Of a stretch of 64,000 nucleotides of DNA, positions 33,321 through 42,983 are shown one piece after another. Under the pieces are notes generated by a model that worked only from the letters and a program-made list of their open reading frames with translations, ran no database searches and was not told the origin of the DNA. The stretch covers positions 99,013 through 163,012 of the forward strand of contig NZ_BJDN01000003.1 of assembly GCF_005405165.1 (NCBI RefSeq). Reading direction: 5' to 3'. A program made the translations under genes and the position numbers. Within the stretch, counting starts at the first letter, position 1. Each line of letters begins with the position of its first letter. The stretch is from Loigolactobacillus binensis (GTDB taxonomy: Bacteria; Bacillota; Bacilli; Lactobacillales; Lactobacillaceae).

Positions 33321-35180
33321 ATGGATGGGCAGGAATATCGTTTGCTGAAATATTTTATTGCAAACGATTCACTAACAGTAACCGAATTAACAGCACAGTT
33401 TCAAGTCTCAAAAAGAACTATGCAAAAATATATTAAGGAATTGAATGCTGATCTAGAAGGAATTGCAGAGGTACGTGATAATCAGCAACGTTTTTATTTG
33501 AAAATATATGACTATAATCGGCTAACTTCCCTCCAAACTGGATTTCTTAAACAATCACTTGATTTTAACGATCCACAAAAACGGCAAGCGTTTATCATAT
33601 TAAAATTAATTCAAGCTGATGATTTTATTATCTTAGACGATTTAGCCGAACAGTTAGTTATTAGTAAAGGGACTTTGAATCGCGATATTCGTGATTTAAA
33701 GCAAAGCTTGGTGAAATATCATGCGAGAATCACCTCAATAACCAATAAAGGAATTCGTTTGGTCGTCAAATATGATTATGATTACGGATTATTGTTGCTT
33801 AATTTTGTTTATGATTACTATCCATTATCAACGGTGCTGGCAGATGAGCGTGATAAGTTTGTGATCGAAGGATTGATTCGGCGATTGGATGCCACAGAGC
33901 ATACAGTAACTTTGATTGAAAAGAATCTGATTATTTTAGCGGTGCTTTTTGAACATAAACGACGCTTAAAAATGCCGATTCCCCTGTATCAAGAACTGAT
34001 TAGTACAAAAAAATTGGCACCGTTGATCCAACAAGCAGAAAAATTATTAAAAACGGCGTTGACGGAAACTGAAAAGGCCTTTCTCTGTTATCCCTTAAAT
34101 ATTAAATTGACTAATGTAACGGACAAAGAAAGGTTAAATCAACGTTTGGAATGGATTCAGCACTTATTTGCTAATGTCCAACAAACGATTCAACAGACGT
34201 TAAATAGTCACTTGAACTTTGATCATGTTTTTATTCAGATCAGGTATCATCTTTTATTCATGGTTAATCGGATTATTTTTAAGGCGCAAACGGAGAATTT
34301 ATTAAGCAACGAAGTGATCGAGAAGTATCCAGTAGCGCTTGAATTAGCTTTGTTGACCGCGCGAAGCTTAGAACAACAGCTGCATTTAAAAATTCCTGAA
34401 GTTGAAAGTAATTATTTGACGATCTATTACCAGATGGAAATTGAGGAGCAGCACCATCGCCAAGTTAATAAAAAAGCAGCAATCGTTGGACCAGTCAGTC
34501 GAAGTATTAAAAAATTCATCATGCATCAATTGAATGATCTGTTTCAGGATACGATTGAGATCGTCACCTTTATGAGTGTGCTGGAGTTACAACAAACACA
34601 GGAACATTATTTAATTGTTTTTTCGAATCAACCGATTCAGCTTGATGATCCTTCTACTCCGATCGTACGTTTGAATAGTGCGTTTCGCACTGATGAATTA
34701 TTGAGTAAAGTACAAACCGCACAAGTAGAAGAAGCTATCAATCAAGGCTGGTGCCACTTCAGAATTACGCGTTTGAATGCACAATTAGGCTATTTGAAAG
34801 GCACCGAAACCTTGATCAAACAAGAAATAGCACGCGGGCAATTAAATGCAACGTTTTTAACCGATTGGTATCAACGTGAAAAACAAACTAATAATATTTT
34901 TGAAAATAAAATTGCGATTCCACATATGATCGATCATTCTGGTGCCAAACGAATTTTATTAACGGTGGGTATTTTTGATAAGATTGTTGCCTATCAACAA
35001 CGCCAGGTGCAGTTGATTTTTCTAATTGGTATTCCAAGTCAATTGGATCCCCAGATCAATCGGGCGTTATCGCAAGTTTATGATTTGATTTTCACCATAT
35101 CGCGGCATCAAAATATTTACAGCAATTTATTGAACTACAACGATCAACAATCGCTTGCGCAGATAACGGAGGGGATTTAA
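33321..35180 (+). CDS. gutR: PRD-domain sorbitol operon activator (GutR-like)
   Basis: 619 residues: N-terminal helix-turn-helix (VTELTAQFQVSKRTMQKYI, about 19-37), a second helix-turn-helix (LAEQLVISKGTLNRDI), two PRD-like regions, and a C-terminal EIIA-like domain with KIAIPHMIDHSG. It resembles the activator of Lactobacillus sorbitol operons, whose activity is set by PTS phosphorylation. It starts 12 bp after the dehydrogenase and ends 1 bp before gutM. Confidence 0.85.
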   Translation: MDGQEYRLLKYFIANDSLTVTELTAQFQVSKRTMQKYIKELNADLEGIAEVRDNQQRFYLKIYDYNRLTSLQTGFLKQSLDFNDPQKRQAFIILKLIQADDFIILDDLAEQLVISKGTLNRDIRDLKQSLVKYHARITSITNKGIRLVVKYDYDYGLLLLNFVYDYYPLSTVLADERDKFVIEGLIRRLDATEHTVTLIEKNLIILAVLFEHKRRLKMPIPLYQELISTKKLAPLIQQAEKLLKTALTETEKAFLCYPLNIKLTNVTDKERLNQRLEWIQHLFANVQQTIQQTLNSHLNFDHVFIQIRYHLLFMVNRIIFKAQTENLLSNEVIEKYPVALELALLTARSLEQQLHLKIPEVESNYLTIYYQMEIEEQHHRQVNKKAAIVGPVSRSIKKFIMHQLNDLFQDTIEIVTFMSVLELQQTQEHYLIVFSNQPIQLDDPSTPIVRLNSAFRTDELLSKVQTAQVEEAINQGWCHFRITRLNAQLGYLKGTETLIKQEIARGQLNATFLTDWYQREKQTNNIFENKIAIPHMIDHSGAKRILLTVGIFDKIVAYQQRQVQLIFLIGIPSQLDPQINRALSQVYDLIFTISRHQNIYSNLLNYNDQQSLAQITEGI

Positions 35181-35181
35181 T

Positions 35182-35688
35182 ATGCTAATAATCGGTCTTT
35201 TCCTAGTGAGCGCGTTTTTATTACAAGGTGCATTAGGATTTATCCAAATTAAGAATTTCACCAAAAATTTTAGTGAACTTAGAAAACAAGGGCGTGTTCT
35301 CATCGGCAAAAATCCTAAAAGATTTAATTCGGGGAGTTTGATGCTAATTTCAATTGATGATCAGGGTCTGATCAAGGAAGCACGCATCATGAAGGGGGTC
35401 ACGATTTTTGCTAAATTTAAATCATTACCTCAGTTAGCAGGTAGCTATTTGCCAGTAGTGGCTGCTGATTATGATGAATTACATCATTTTGATCGTTTGA
35501 CACGGCAATGTTTATTGAATGCATATCGCAATTATATTGATTTTAAAGCAGGCAAACTTTCTTCAGATGCTTATGATACCAGTGTTAATGTCTTTTCAAT
35601 GCCACTTTTTGTAAAGATTCAACAAGTTGGGCTTAATGTGACAACAACGGTTAAACAACGTTATAAAACTTTTAGAAATGGGGATTGA
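35182..35688 (+). CDS. gutM: Glucitol operon activator (GutM)
   Basis: 168-residue protein: one N-terminal membrane helix (residues 1-20), then a GutM domain (SGSLMLISIDDQGLIKEARIMKGVTIFAKF). Longer at the C-terminus than the copy at 16085. It is required with GutR for sorbitol induction in related bacteria. Confidence 0.82.
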   Translation: MLIIGLFLVSAFLLQGALGFIQIKNFTKNFSELRKQGRVLIGKNPKRFNSGSLMLISIDDQGLIKEARIMKGVTIFAKFKSLPQLAGSYLPVVAADYDELHHFDRLTRQCLLNAYRNYIDFKAGKLSSDAYDTSVNVFSMPLFVKIQQVGLNVTTTVKQRYKTFRNGD

Positions 35689-35693
35689 AATTA

Positions 35694-36266
35694 ATGAAGT
35701 ATATTACTGATTTTGCCTCAGGATTCATGGGGCTCTTCCAAACTGGTGGTAAAACCTTTATTGGTTGGATGTCATCAATCGTACCAGTTGTGCTGTTATT
35801 ATTGGTTTTAATGAATACGATCATTGCCTTTTTAGGTGAAGAACGTATGAATAAGTTGGCGCGGGCCTCGTCACGTAATGTGGTGACCAGATACCTGATT
35901 TTACCATTTCTGTCGGCTTTTATGCTTGGTAATCCGATGGCCTTTACCATGGCGCGCTTTTTACCTGAATTTTATAAGCCGAGTTATTATGCGGCGCAAG
36001 CACAATTCTGTCATACCAGTAATGGGGTTTTCCCGCATATCAATCCTGGTGAATTATTTATTTGGTTAGGAATTGCGCAAGGAGTTCAGAAATTAGGCTT
36101 AAATAGTATGGATCTGGCGATTCGCTACATGTTAGTCGGTATTGTTATGAACTTTATTGGTGGTTGGGTAACTGACTATACAACGGCTTATGTTTGCAAG
36201 ACTAGCGGTGTTGAATTATCTAAAGAAATTAAATTAACGACTAACGCTGACGAAGCGGCAGCGTAA
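35694..36266 (+). CDS. gutC: PTS glucitol/sorbitol EIIC component
   Basis: 190-residue membrane component; DFASGFMGLFQTGGKTFIGW and GNPMAFTMARFLPEFYKPSYYAAQ match the copy at 14451. ATG 35694 follows GGGG, preferred over the TTG at 35685. Forms the sorbitol importer with the next two genes. Confidence 0.88.
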   Translation: MKYITDFASGFMGLFQTGGKTFIGWMSSIVPVVLLLLVLMNTIIAFLGEERMNKLARASSRNVVTRYLILPFLSAFMLGNPMAFTMARFLPEFYKPSYYAAQAQFCHTSNGVFPHINPGELFIWLGIAQGVQKLGLNSMDLAIRYMLVGIVMNFIGGWVTDYTTAYVCKTSGVELSKEIKLTTNADEAAA

Positions 36267-36279
36267 TGGAGGGATAATA

Positions 36280-37308
36280 ATGACGACTTGGAATAGTATT
36301 CGGATTGAAAAAGGTTCTGGCGGTTGGGGCGGCCCATTGATCATTACGCCAACAGAACAAAAGCATAAATTTATTTACGTGACGGGTGGCAATCGTCCAG
36401 CAGTAGTTGACAAAATTGAAAAATTAACTGGGATGAAGGCGGTCGATGGTTTTAAAACTTCTATTCCAGATAATGAAACCGCTTTAGCAATCATTGATTG
36501 TGGAGGCACCCTACGTTGTGGAATTTATCCTAAAAAAGGTATTTTAACTGCTAATGTTTTGCCAACTGGTAAAAGTGGCCCCTTAGCTAAGTACATTACA
36601 CCTGAATTATATGTTTCGGCAGTTGGTGAGAACCAAGTTAGTGCTATTGGCGCAACTGAAGCTGCACAAGGACTTGAAGAAAATGCGGCTAAGACAGCCG
36701 AAGAGGATGAGGCCACTCAAGCGACTGAAGCAAAATATGATAGTAGCAAAACGATCACACAACAGCTAAATCACACAAGCTTTATCGCTAAGATCGGTAT
36801 CGGTGCCGGCAAGGTCGTTGCTACCTTCAACCAGGCAGCCAAGGATTCTGTACAAACAGTTATTAACACAATTATTCCGTTTATGGCCTTTGTTGCTTTA
36901 CTAATTGGTATTATTCAAGGCTCTGGTATCGGTAAGGTTTTTGCCAAAGTAATGTCCCCATTGGCCGGTAATGTTTGGGGGTTAATGGTCATTGGCTTTA
37001 TCTGTTCGTTACCATTCCTCTCACCATTACTAGGACCTGGAGCGGTTATCGGTCAAATTATTGGGACTTTAATTGGGGTTGAAATTGGCAAAGGCAATAT
37101 TTCACCACAATATGCCTTACCAGCATTATTTGCGATTAATACGCAAAATGCTTGTGACTTTATTCCAGTTGGCTTAGGACTTGAAGAAGCTGAGTCTAAA
37201 ACGGTTGAGGTTGGGGTGCCATCGGTGCTGTATTCTAGGTTCATTAACGGGGTTCCACGGGTTTTTGTTGCTTGGCTAGCAAGCTTTGGCCTTTACGCGG
37301 GCAAATAA
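36280..37308 (+). CDS. gutB: PTS glucitol/sorbitol EIIBC component
   Basis: 342 residues. EIIB domain with GGWGGPLIITP and IIDCGGTLRCGIYPK (phosphorylatable cysteine), an acidic alanine-rich linker around residues 122-150, then a membrane domain with IIPFMAFVALLIGIIQGSGIG. Domain order equals that of the 15038 copy. SD GGAGGGATAAT. Confidence 0.88.
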   Translation: MTTWNSIRIEKGSGGWGGPLIITPTEQKHKFIYVTGGNRPAVVDKIEKLTGMKAVDGFKTSIPDNETALAIIDCGGTLRCGIYPKKGILTANVLPTGKSGPLAKYITPELYVSAVGENQVSAIGATEAAQGLEENAAKTAEEDEATQATEAKYDSSKTITQQLNHTSFIAKIGIGAGKVVATFNQAAKDSVQTVINTIIPFMAFVALLIGIIQGSGIGKVFAKVMSPLAGNVWGLMVIGFICSLPFLSPLLGPGAVIGQIIGTLIGVEIGKGNISPQYALPALFAINTQNACDFIPVGLGLEEAESKTVEVGVPSVLYSRFINGVPRVFVAWLASFGLYAGK

Positions 37309-37347
37309 GCGTCATAAGAGAAATTGATTATGCGGGGTGAATTTGAT

Positions 37348-37734
37348 ATGGTTCAAGATATTAATCAGAAAATTGTATTTGCAACAACGGTTCAAGAAAT
37401 TGGTCAGGAAGCAAGGGACTTTAGTGAAATAAAAATGGCGATATTATTTGGTGATGAGGCTCCGGATGCCTTACGCTCATCCTGCTATATTATTAAGGTA
37501 AAGCCAGTTCAAACGCAGATCACTGCGCAAATGCTTTTGCAAATCGACGATGAGTGTTATCCGATCACTGCGGTAGGTAATGAAGTACAGACCAATTTAA
37601 ATAATTTAGGTCATATTGCCATTAGCTTTACTGGTGCCGTAAATGCTGAACTACCAGGAACATTATATGTTGCGGATCGGCCCTATCCAGATATTCAAGT
37701 TGGTAGTAAAATTTACATTAAACAAGTAAATTGA
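37348..37734 (+). CDS. gutA: PTS glucitol/sorbitol EIIA component
   Basis: 128-residue EIIA of the glucitol type, with ITAVGNEVQTNLNNLGHIAISF and ELPGTLYV. ATG 37348 follows GGGGTGAA; in-frame codons further upstream lack an SD. Confidence 0.85.
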   Translation: MVQDINQKIVFATTVQEIGQEARDFSEIKMAILFGDEAPDALRSSCYIIKVKPVQTQITAQMLLQIDDECYPITAVGNEVQTNLNNLGHIAISFTGAVNAELPGTLYVADRPYPDIQVGSKIYIKQVN

Positions 37735-37746
37735 CGAGGTTTTAAT

Positions 37747-38400
37747 ATGAATATACAGGCAGTTATTTTCGATATGGATGGGGTTATTTTAGATTCAGAG
37801 CCCCAGATCATTGAGGCTAAACAACAGGTTTTGCATAAGTATGGCATCGATCAACCTGAAACTTACCATTACAAGTTTATGGGGATGTCCTTCCAAGCTA
37901 TCTGGCAGCAGATTCAACGCGAATTAAATTTACCAGTGACTTGGCAGGAATTGTTGGATGATTATTTTGCTAAGTATCAAGCCTTGATTGCCCAATCTGC
38001 ACAGCACCCAATTACGGGTAGTGTTGAGTTGGTGAAATCACTGAATCACGCCGGTTACAAATTAGCGTTAGCCTCATCGTCACCAATCGCTGATATTCAA
38101 CGAACATTAGATAATTTTGGTATTACGGATTGTTTTGCGACAGTTATTTCAGGTTATACGTTAGCACATCCGAAGCCGGCACCAGATATTTTTCAAATGG
38201 CCATGCAGCAATTAAATGTTATGCCTGAAAACAGCATTGTGGTGGAAGATTCAATGAATGGTATCAAGGCTGGTCTGGCAGCTGGTGCACAAGTGATTGG
38301 TTATAATGATCCGCGCTACTATGCGCAGCGTAAAGTAGCTGATGTGCGGTTAGTCACTAAAATGCAACAGATACAAGAATTATTGTTACCACGGGAATAA
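37747..38400 (+). CDS. HAD-superfamily hydrolase (beta-phosphoglucomutase/sugar phosphatase subfamily)
   Basis: 217-residue HAD enzyme: nucleophile motif VIFDMDGVILDSEP (Asp 9), LASSSP, HPKPAPDIF, VVEDSMNGIKAG. It could remove phosphate from a sugar or polyol phosphate that builds up, or isomerise one. Last gene of the sorbitol operon, 12 bp after gutA. Confidence 0.85.
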   Translation: MNIQAVIFDMDGVILDSEPQIIEAKQQVLHKYGIDQPETYHYKFMGMSFQAIWQQIQRELNLPVTWQELLDDYFAKYQALIAQSAQHPITGSVELVKSLNHAGYKLALASSSPIADIQRTLDNFGITDCFATVISGYTLAHPKPAPDIFQMAMQQLNVMPENSIVVEDSMNGIKAGLAAGAQVIGYNDPRYYAQRKVADVRLVTKMQQIQELLLPRE

Positions 38401-38818
38401 TACTTGACTGGGACCGATATAATAGTTGAGGCTGTGGTCGTTGGCCGTTCTAGTAATAAAACCAGAATTTATTCTGGCGAGTCAATAATTAGTTCGTTGA
38501 CGGAATAGAACTCAATGTAGGCAAATTGAATAGTTTAGGTGAAGAGATCTACTAAATAGAATTTTATTTAGTAGGTCTTTTCCTATAGAAAAATTTGGTT
38601 GGGCTAGATGTTCGCTAAAATTATTTAGAGGCCTTAAATGAAGTGTGCTATTATTATTTCGAGTTGTCATTATTAAAAATGAAACATAGTCGGAAATTGG
38701 TAAAGTCGATTATCCCCCTAGGCTACACACTCGGCTAAAGCGTGTTATGGACGTAACATGAAAACGTTTGTATGCTAAGGTAGATATATAACAAACGATA
38801 ATGGAAGCGGTGATTATT
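38401..38818. other. 418-bp intergenic region
   Basis: Holds a small hairpin CCAGAAT/ATTCTGG (38462-38477), the terminator below and, close to the next gene, ATGAAAACGTTTGTA (38759-38773), which misses the relaxed cre consensus by one base. I see no gene. Confidence 0.5.
38546..38580 (+). terminator. Terminator of the sorbitol operon
   Basis: 13-bp stem GATCTACTAAATA / TATTTAGTAGGTC with one G-U pair, followed by TTTTCC. Confidence 0.65.
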
Positions 38819-39577
38819 ATGGATGCAACTGCAAGACAGATGGCGATTATTGAGATTATGAAAGTAGAACATTCCGTTAAAATTTCATTATTAGCAGATA
38901 AAATGAATGTTACGCGTGAGACTATTCGAAGAGATCTAAATCTTTTAGAAGAACGTAAAATGGTTAGGCTTGTACGTGGTGGGGCAATACTGAATATTCC
39001 TAAAAATGAAACCTCGTACGAGAAAAGATTACGTGTTCAGAGCAAACAAAAAGAAGAAATTGCGGCCACATTTTGTAATTACATAGAGGAAGGGGATACG
39101 ATCTATTTGGATTTTGGCTCAACTTGCTTAGCGGTTGCCAAAAAAATCAAGCAATTTAAACATTTGACAGTCATTACCAATTCCCTGCCTATCATTAATG
39201 AGCTCTACAAGTCTAAAAACATTCAGTTGTTTGTTCTTGGTGGAATGGTCAAACGAAATGAAGGCTCTTTTTTTGGCAAAGAGGCGCAGAATAATTTAAG
39301 CTCATTCAACATTAACGTTGGTTTTTTTAGTGGTAGTGGAATTGATGTAAATTTTGGTTTGTCTAACCACAGTATGGGTGAATCGGACTTATCACGGGAA
39401 GTTATTAAGCATTGTCAGACTGTTGTCGTTGGCATCGACCATACTAAATTTGGCACTGTACTACCGCAACGAATAATTTTGATTGAAAACATTGATTTGC
39501 TCATTACGGACTTTGTAGCGGATGATAAAGTACTTGAGCAGCTGAAGAACAAAACACGCCTGGTACTAACTGAGTAA
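38819..39577 (+). CDS. DeoR/GlpR-family transcriptional regulator, copy 1
   Basis: 252-residue DeoR-type repressor: helix-turn-helix LADKMNVTRETIRRDLNLLEE (about 21-41), VRGGA, and DeoRC sensor with YLDFGSTCLAVA, VITNSLPI and FVLGGMVKRNEG. It is strikingly similar along its whole length to the protein at 40825. No structural gene follows it on its strand; it stands alone with its own terminator. Start at ATG 38819 chosen to match the paralogue's MDATAR N-terminus. Confidence 0.85.
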   Translation: MDATARQMAIIEIMKVEHSVKISLLADKMNVTRETIRRDLNLLEERKMVRLVRGGAILNIPKNETSYEKRLRVQSKQKEEIAATFCNYIEEGDTIYLDFGSTCLAVAKKIKQFKHLTVITNSLPIINELYKSKNIQLFVLGGMVKRNEGSFFGKEAQNNLSSFNINVGFFSGSGIDVNFGLSNHSMGESDLSREVIKHCQTVVVGIDHTKFGTVLPQRIILIENIDLLITDFVADDKVLEQLKNKTRLVLTE

Positions 39578-39639
39578 GAAAAATAGTGGCTGCTTATGGA
39601 ACGTAGGCAGTTGTTGATCTAAAAATAATGATTCTAATT

Positions 39640-39679
39640 AAGCTTATCCTTGACGAAATATTGAGGATAAGCTTTTTTT
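39640..39679 (+). terminator. Terminator after DeoR copy 1
   Basis: AAGCTTATCCT (39640-39650) pairs exactly with AGGATAAGCTT (39664-39674), followed by T. Confidence 0.75.
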
Positions 39680-39821
39680 ATAGGCTCGATAGTCTTAATA
39701 ATTAAATACTAAAAAAGTTTCCAAATAGCAGGTCAAATATTTATGGCCCTGGCAAATGGAAATAATGTTTTTAAAAGTTATATCACGTACATAAATAAAT
39801 CTATATAGCTAACCTAAAAGT

Positions 39822-40112
39822 TCATTCTAAATCAAGTGCTTTGATCACTTTATCAATAACTGCATCTTCACCAATATTTGTTAAAAATGGGAGCCCATTA
39901 ATAACGGGAACACCAACATCTTCAGTATATTTTGCGGTTGTAATAATCAAATCGTATTCAGATGCAATGGAAGGAATCTGGGGAATGGAAGTCTGGGTAA
40001 AAGATAATTCTTTTAAATTGATACCACGATCTTTTAAATCATCTTCTAATGACGTCCGTGCAACTGTTGATGTAGCAATTCCTGATCCACAAGCGACTAA
40101 AATTTTTTTCAT
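39822..40112 (-). CDS. PTS galactitol-type EIIB component
   Basis: 96-residue EIIB: KKILVACGSGIATSTVA with phosphorylatable cysteine 8. It shares the family of the gene at 9697 but differs clearly in sequence. It follows the EIIA gene on the minus strand by 44 bp; the matching permease is on the opposite strand at 41593. Confidence 0.87.
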   Translation of the reverse strand: MKKILVACGSGIATSTVARTSLEDDLKDRGINLKELSFTQTSIPQIPSIASEYDLIITTAKYTEDVGVPVINGLPFLTNIGEDAVIDKVIKALDLE

Positions 40113-40156
40113 AATAATTATCCTCTCTAAAAGTGACTGTGTAATTAACGATTGAT

Positions 40157-40627
40157 CTAATTTAAAACAACATCCTTAAAAGTATCCGTTAGATCCGCAT
40201 ATAGATCGGCCTTGCTCGTATAAGTGAGCATTTTGTTGAGATGGTGCTGATCCTGGACGATACTCATTAATTTTTGCAACATTGTGACTTGGCCATGGGG
40301 CTCTGCAATTGCCAACATAATTATGATGGAAACTTTTAAGGTCGTAGTGGGATCGCCCATATTATGGAACTCAACTGGAGAAGCCAGCGTCATGACACCT
40401 AGTGTTGAGGTATTAACATGTTCTGAATCAGCGTGGGGAATAGCAATCTCAATGTCACCAGTAGGAAGTCCAGTTGGATAGATTTTTTCACGTGCTAAAA
40501 CGGCGTCTTTAAAGCTATCCTTAACGAAATTATGATTGGCTAATTGATCTGCCAAAAAAGATAATGCGCTTTCATTATTTTGAAAAGATTTGTTTTGAAA
40601 AATTAAATCGTGATGAATAAGTGTCAT
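40157..40627 (-). CDS. PTS galactitol-type EIIA component
   Basis: 156-residue EIIA; IEIAIPHADSEH carries the active histidine and PTGLPTGD is typical. First gene of a two-gene minus-strand unit divergent from a DeoR regulator and the EIIC gene. Confidence 0.86.
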   Translation of the reverse strand: MTLIHHDLIFQNKSFQNNESALSFLADQLANHNFVKDSFKDAVLAREKIYPTGLPTGDIEIAIPHADSEHVNTSTLGVMTLASPVEFHNMGDPTTTLKVSIIIMLAIAEPHGQVTMLQKLMSIVQDQHHLNKMLTYTSKADLYADLTDTFKDVVLN

Positions 40628-40824
40628 CGTTATACATCTCCCAAAAAACTTAATTTACTGACAAATCAATATTAACCTAATCAGCTTATTAATGCAACAT
40701 TTAAACTAAGATAAATAAGCGTTTAAACGATAAATGCAAAAAATATTAGACAATTATATTGCAAAACGATTTTTTTGTGTTATTGTATGAATGTAGCAAG
40801 CGCTAGTATGGGTGGTGAATCAGG
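40628..40824. promoter_or_regulatory. Divergent promoter region, EIIA / DeoR-EIIC
   Basis: On the plus strand -35 TTGCAA (about 40759) and a -10-like TATTGT 16 bp later can be seen. AAGCGTTTAAACGATAA near 40709-40725 is palindromic at its core, and AAACGATAA also occurs just before DeoR copy 1. Operator role is inferred. Confidence 0.35.
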
Positions 40825-41592
40825 ATGGATGCGACAGCAAGAAAAATAGCAATTATTGAAATTATGAAAGAACAACGTTCTGTAAAAATTTCATTATTAG
40901 CGGAAAAAATGGATGTTACTAGAGAGACTATTCGGCGGGATCTAAGCAGCTTAGAACAACGTAAATTGATACGTTTGATTCGGGGTGGGGCAACATTGAA
41001 TATACCCACAAATGAAACTTCATATGAAAGACGATTACGTATTCAAAGCAAACAAAAAGAAAAAATTGCTGCCGCATTTTGTGAATATTTAAAGGAAGGA
41101 GACACGGTGTACTTAGATTTTGGTTCAACTTGCTTAGCAGTTGCCAAAAAAATTAAGCAATTTAAGCACCTAACTGTAATTACCAATTCATTGCCTATTA
41201 TTAACGAACTATATAAATCTGAAAATATTCAGCTATTTGTTTTAGGTGGACTAGCTAGGAAAAATGAAGGGTCCTTTTTTGGCAAAGAAGCACAGAACAA
41301 CTTGAAAGCTTTCAGTATTAATATTGGATTCTTCAGTGGGAGCGGCATCGATACAAGATTCGGCCTATCCAATCATAATATGAATGAATCTGATCTATCA
41401 AGAGAAGCAATCAAACATTGCCAGACAATTGCAGTAGGTGTAGATCATACGAAATTTGGAACGGTATTACCACAACGAATGATAGCTATTGAGAATATTG
41501 ATTTATTGATCAGTGATGTTGCTGATAAACAAATAATTACAGATTTATGTAGTAGGACAGCGTTAATACAAACAAAAAATGAGGTGAGTTAG
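40825..41592 (+). CDS. DeoR/GlpR-family transcriptional regulator, copy 2
   Basis: 255 residues. LAEKMDVTRETIRRDLSSLEQ helix-turn-helix and a DeoRC domain nearly identical to copy 1 (both contain YLDFGSTCLAVAKKIKQFKH). Its stop codon touches the ATG of the EIIC gene, so the two are one transcript. It probably represses the split PTS operon until a ketose or polyol phosphate binds. The closeness to copy 1 indicates recent duplication. Confidence 0.88.
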   Translation: MDATARKIAIIEIMKEQRSVKISLLAEKMDVTRETIRRDLSSLEQRKLIRLIRGGATLNIPTNETSYERRLRIQSKQKEKIAAAFCEYLKEGDTVYLDFGSTCLAVAKKIKQFKHLTVITNSLPIINELYKSENIQLFVLGGLARKNEGSFFGKEAQNNLKAFSINIGFFSGSGIDTRFGLSNHNMNESDLSREAIKHCQTIAVGVDHTKFGTVLPQRMIAIENIDLLISDVADKQIITDLCSRTALIQTKNEVS

Positions 41593-42948
41593 ATGCAAGT
41601 TATACAATATATTGTCAATCTCGGTGCTCCAGTTATGATCCCAATTGTTATTTTTATTGTAGGACTTTTATTCGGTAATGGCATTGGTAAGTCGCTGCGC
41701 TCAGGTATTTCAATTGGTATTGGTTTTACTGGGATTAATTTGGTTATTTCACTATTGACTAATAATTTGGGTAAGGCGGCCGAAGCAATGGCCAGTAACT
41801 TTCACATGGGATTGAGTGTCATTGATATTGGGTGGCCTGGTACTTCGCCAATGGCGTGGGCTTCTAATATGGGATTGATTGCGATTCCGATTGCTATTTT
41901 AGTTAATGTGGTGATGTTAGTAACACGTATGACTAAAGTTGTAAACGTTGACATTTGGAATATTTGGCACATGGCCTTTACTGGTGCGATCGTTCAAATT
42001 GCAACTGGCAGTTATGTTTGGGGAATTGTTGGTATTTGTGTTCATGCCGCGATCGCTTATAAACTAGGTGACATCTTTAAGCCGGTTACGGATGGTTTCT
42101 TTGGACTTGAGGGGATCTCTATCCCGCATGGGACTTCAGCCTATATGGGTATTTTCGCCAAACCAATTGATGATCTCATCGAAAAGATCCCTGGTATTAA
42201 TAAAATTAATATCACTGCAGATGTTATTGAAAAGCGTTTTGGTGTTTTGGGACAGCCCTCGATTATTGGTGCATTTTTAGGCTTCATCATTGGTTTGTTA
42301 GCTAAATTTGGTGTTGCCAAATCACTACAATTAGCCATTCAAATGGCCGCAGTAATGGTCTTAATGCCAGTTGTTGTTAAGTTTATTATGGAAGGGCTCA
42401 TTCCGATCTCACAGTCGGCTAAGAAAATCATGGATAAAAGGTTTAAAAATAGTGATTTTACCATTGGGATGGATCCAGCCTTACTTTTAGGTAATTCTGA
42501 TGTTATTGCTGCTGGTTTGTTATTTGTTCCAATTACTTTGTTGGTGGCAATGATTGTGCCAGGTAATAAAATTTTACCGTTTGGTGATTTAGCAACTATT
42601 GGCTTCTTTATCGCGATTGCCACGGCTGTTCATAAGGGAAATATTTTTCGAGTATTGATTTCTGGATCAGTTATCATGTTCATTACAATTTGGATCTCAA
42701 ATCAAATGTGGACGATTCAAGATAAACTTGGTCGTGCAACTGGCTTGTTAAAGGCTGGTAAGAAAGTTTCATCGTTGGATCAAGCAGGTAGTCCGATCAC
42801 TTATTTATTAACTAAGGGTATCTCAATGAAAATGACGATCGGTTTCTTCGTTATCTTGATTCTTTTTGTAGGTGCGTTTGCTTATACCTATGTTGCCTAC
42901 AAGCGGAACAGATTATATGTCGAAGATACTGAAGAATCTAAAAAATAG
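41593..42948 (+). CDS. PTS galactitol-type EIIC permease
   Basis: 451-residue membrane permease of the GatC family: GAPVMIPIVIFIVGLLF, LEGISIPHGTSAYMG, GNKILPFGDLATIGFF. About 30 residues longer at the C-terminus than the 10023 copy, ending in an extra membrane helix and a charged tail. Its EIIA and EIIB are transcribed in the opposite direction. SD GAGGTGAG. Confidence 0.88.
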   Translation: MQVIQYIVNLGAPVMIPIVIFIVGLLFGNGIGKSLRSGISIGIGFTGINLVISLLTNNLGKAAEAMASNFHMGLSVIDIGWPGTSPMAWASNMGLIAIPIAILVNVVMLVTRMTKVVNVDIWNIWHMAFTGAIVQIATGSYVWGIVGICVHAAIAYKLGDIFKPVTDGFFGLEGISIPHGTSAYMGIFAKPIDDLIEKIPGINKINITADVIEKRFGVLGQPSIIGAFLGFIIGLLAKFGVAKSLQLAIQMAAVMVLMPVVVKFIMEGLIPISQSAKKIMDKRFKNSDFTIGMDPALLLGNSDVIAAGLLFVPITLLVAMIVPGNKILPFGDLATIGFFIAIATAVHKGNIFRVLISGSVIMFITIWISNQMWTIQDKLGRATGLLKAGKKVSSLDQAGSPITYLLTKGISMKMTIGFFVILILFVGAFAYTYVAYKRNRLYVEDTEESKK

Positions 42949-42955
42949 TAAAAAA

Positions 42956-42970
42956 TTGTAAGCGCTATAA
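42956..42970 (+). promoter_or_regulatory. cre-like site before second SDR gene
   Basis: TTGTAAGCGCTATAA differs by one base from WTGNAANCGNWNNCW; it lies 13 bp before the ATG. Confidence 0.4.
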
Positions 42971-42983
42971 GGGGTGTAATTTT

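Noticed and set aside
38401..38430. Promoter TTGACT…TATAAT just after the HAD gene
   Set aside because: The two hexamers are only 8 bp apart, too close to work together.
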